A stretch of DNA of 64,000 bases, from the NCBI GenBank assembly GCA_000310025.1, contig FN649743.1:998474-1062473 (forward strand), in the 5' to 3' direction. The notes beneath the pieces are model-generated. The model ran no database searches. It saw nothing but the letters and a program-made list of their open reading frames with translations, and was not told the origin of the DNA. The translations under genes and the position numbers were made by a program. The stretch is from Ectocarpus siliculosus (lineage: Eukaryota > Sar > Phaeophyceae > Ectocarpales > Ectocarpaceae). Of the stretch, positions 61,830 to 64,000 are shown in pieces (position 1 is the first letter of the stretch; each line of letters begins with the position of its first letter).

Positions 61830-64000
61830 CCCCCCCGCAGGGCTATCTCGAAGGATGTTGCGGTTTGCAATGACCTGTGGACAATATTTCATGTTCCCTC
61901 TTACTCCAAAGCACGAACGATGTTACATATATTATCGATAGCGGTAGCGCCCGCCAAAAATATGGGTACGTATAAAGTGAGATGATGGACAAGTCGAAAC
62001 ATATTGTAATCGTAACTTTATGTTTTATCCGCAACCACAGACCCAACAGTCTTCCGCAAGCACGTTTCCGACGGCTTATCACAGATCCCGACATGCCGAT
62101 GTCAAACCTACATCATACCAACACCAGCACAATGGGTGCGCAGAAACTTTTATCAGTCCCAGCACGACAATATGGCGTTGGGTCGATCTGAGGTGGGACC
62201 CTCTCCAGCAGGAGCAAGCACCAGTGTAGTGTAGTTGAGCCTCTGCGACGTCATCAAGCATTGAATTGCAGCAGCAGCAGTCGGCGACGATTCGTAGTTT
62301 GTTCACTGCTGTCGTGAGTCCTCCTTCCACAAGCGATCTAAACCTCGTCCACCTGGATGCTGGTCTCCAGGTGCGATACACAGGCCTGTTAATGCCTCGT
62401 TGGTGTGTGCGGTCAGGCCACGGCATTGCTCGAATGATATCCAGTCCCCGTGTGCTCACTACGCCCCAAGCCCCAACGGGTTTCATACTTCAAACTCCAC
62501 CCCCTAGGTACTAAATCGGGGTGATCATTTGGTATTTACATTGAGATATCACTGTTGTCGGTTAAATACCGTCGATTACGTTATGATGCGATCCGAGTGA
62601 GGGCGACCGTCAAAATGAGATTGCGGAGTTTTAGGATGTCGTTTGTGTCCGTTAAAAGACACCACACCACACCGGTGGGCCACCGCGAGAGCTACCAAAA
62701 GCATGAGACGAACCCCGTGCGCCCTCATGCGCCTCGTTCTTACTATCGCTGCTTTGCATGATCTGAGTGCTTCCAAAATAGATTGTGGTATGTGCAGGTA
62801 CAGGAACATGAAAACCATGTCTACTTTTGAATCGTTTCCATGTGTCCTATGGGCTTGTCTGGCACGCGAACTGCTTTTATTTTCGATCAATTTTGTTATA
62901 CACGAACAGGTGGTCAGTTTATACCCGACAAGTAATACCAGTCACCCAAGAACGTCGTCTGCAGTCCACAGGTCAGCACGTACCGAACAAAACTCTACAT
63001 TTTGTCCATTCTTTCGCCCAGCACCAAAGTGCACTTTTCTCGGGGTAGGTTTGGGGTAGGGTAATTGTTCCGAAATAAAAACACGAACAAGCACCTTGCC
63101 TCCAGGCGCAGGTTGCTGTTTTCGATTTTTGTGTTCTTTGCTGTCTCTTTATTCTTGAATGTGCTACTAATCTTGAGTGCTTTCGTTTGGGTGTTTGCCG
63201 ATTTCGAACACCTCAACCGAATTTGAATAGATCCTGCATGGGCATGGTGCGAGGGTGGAAACAAGAGGTAGGCCAAGGTAGGCGCAGTTTGCAGCACGAG
63301 AATAGTGCCAAGACTCAACCCGTAGCTGAAATTCGACAAATGGGACCAATTTCGCGTCTCTAAAGATTCGTTGATCCGGGAGGTCAAGCAAGACTGGCCC
63401 TGTCTCCCGTTTGTTCTCAGTCACACATGGCCCCCAATGGCTTCAGCTTTATCGAAAAATAGATACCAACGTTATTGCCAGCTTCGGATGCATTGTTCCA
63501 GACATCTGAACATGGTGGAGATCATGTATATACCGTAAAAGGCGGAGACATCTGAACATGGTAGAGATCATGTATATACCGTGGGCGGAGAGATGGCGCC
63601 GGGTGCAATCGTTTTTTCCGCGGTGCCATCTCTCCGACCCCGGTGCAGAAATGCAACTATATAATTTCGTTAAGCTTTTTCAAGGCACCCCGGTACGATC
63701 TCTCCAACTGGTGCGATCCCCAATGAATTACACACCGAGTGTTGTATGTACACACCCGTTGCCATCTCCCCGACCGGTATCATCTCGCTGCCTCTTAAGT
63801 TGGTTCCAAGTGCCGGTTTCTACACGCAGACGATGTACAATGTTCGCATACTCATGTACACAAGCGGTTTTCTTGCACGCACATATCTGAGCGGGAGAAA
63901 AGGCGGCGAGATGCGAAAGTGGTCTTGTGTTTGATGCGAGTTTGGCTATGGCGTGACAGGGACAACAAACGATGTCGTTTCCATCTGGGTACTGGTGTAT
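61830..64000. other. No recognisable gene; short repeats near the end
   Basis: CAG/CTG stretches and a 45-bp tandem duplication occur. From 63579 the text CCGTGGGCGGAGAGATGGCGCC with later GGTGCCATCTCTCCGACCCCGG looks like the end of another TIR element running toward the window edge. Confidence 0.4.
63501..63590 (+). repeat. 45-bp tandem duplication
   Basis: GACATCTGAACATGGT, then GAGATCATGTATATACCGT, begins at 63501 and again at 63546, with one base change. The two units are separated by the shared AAGGCGGA-like link. Confidence 0.9.

Overview
The window is nuclear DNA from an intron-rich eukaryote, most likely a photosynthetic stramenopile and probably a brown alga of the Ectocarpus type. 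The reasons are an ABA4/DUF4281 plastid-type membrane protein, many short exons with good GT-AG junctions, kilobase introns full of CTG/CAG-rich low-complexity DNA, close genes on alternating strands, and a heavy load of LINE, TIR and Helitron debris. The organism name is inferred from gene style, not read from a marker. There are three runs of N (19672-20132, 35125-35780, 53586-53685).

Layout. At 2.6-6.8 kb (minus) lies a multi-exon gene with an ABA4-like (DUF4281) membrane domain between helical, alanine/glutamate-rich extensions. At 9.0-11.0 kb (minus) is a Siw14/PFA-DSP-type phosphatase. At 11.9-17.2 kb (plus) is a three-exon atypical SDR (NmrA-like NAD(P)-binding protein) whose first intron carries a TIR element with internal tandem repeats. 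It converges on a giant minus-strand BEACH gene (17.3-32.5 kb, 21 recognisable exons, about 2590 codons). That gene encodes a concanavalin-A-like domain, a long helical middle, PH-BEACH, BEACH and WD40 repeats. An in-frame TAG sits exactly at one of its exon ends. At 50.2-51.0 kb (minus) is the ESCRT-II subunit VPS25, with its first exon not found.

The rest is mostly repeats. 32.6-37 kb holds A-tailed SINE-like copies, microsatellites and a gap. 38-39.6 kb holds a decayed Helitron-type N-terminal region (DUF6570-like) with a clean intron and a frameshift. 41.4-42.5 kb holds TIR elements, and 43.4-46.9 kb a decayed LINE with endonuclease and reverse transcriptase. 53.1-54.9 kb holds MITE families. 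55.7-59.7 kb is a nested structure: a TA-flanked TIR element split by a 5'-truncated LINE (15-bp target duplication) and by an element with about 570-bp inverted arms (9-bp target duplication). 61.0-61.8 kb holds another LINE fragment.

Functionally the host genes are unrelated housekeeping functions: plastid membrane or pigment biology (ABA4-like), phosphate or inositol-phosphate signalling (PFA-DSP), a redox SDR, and membrane trafficking or autophagy (BEACH protein, VPS25). No operon, CRISPR array or bacterial-type system is present. Exon limits were set by hand from reading frame, splice-site phase and family similarity. 5' ends are unresolved for all genes except perhaps the SDR.
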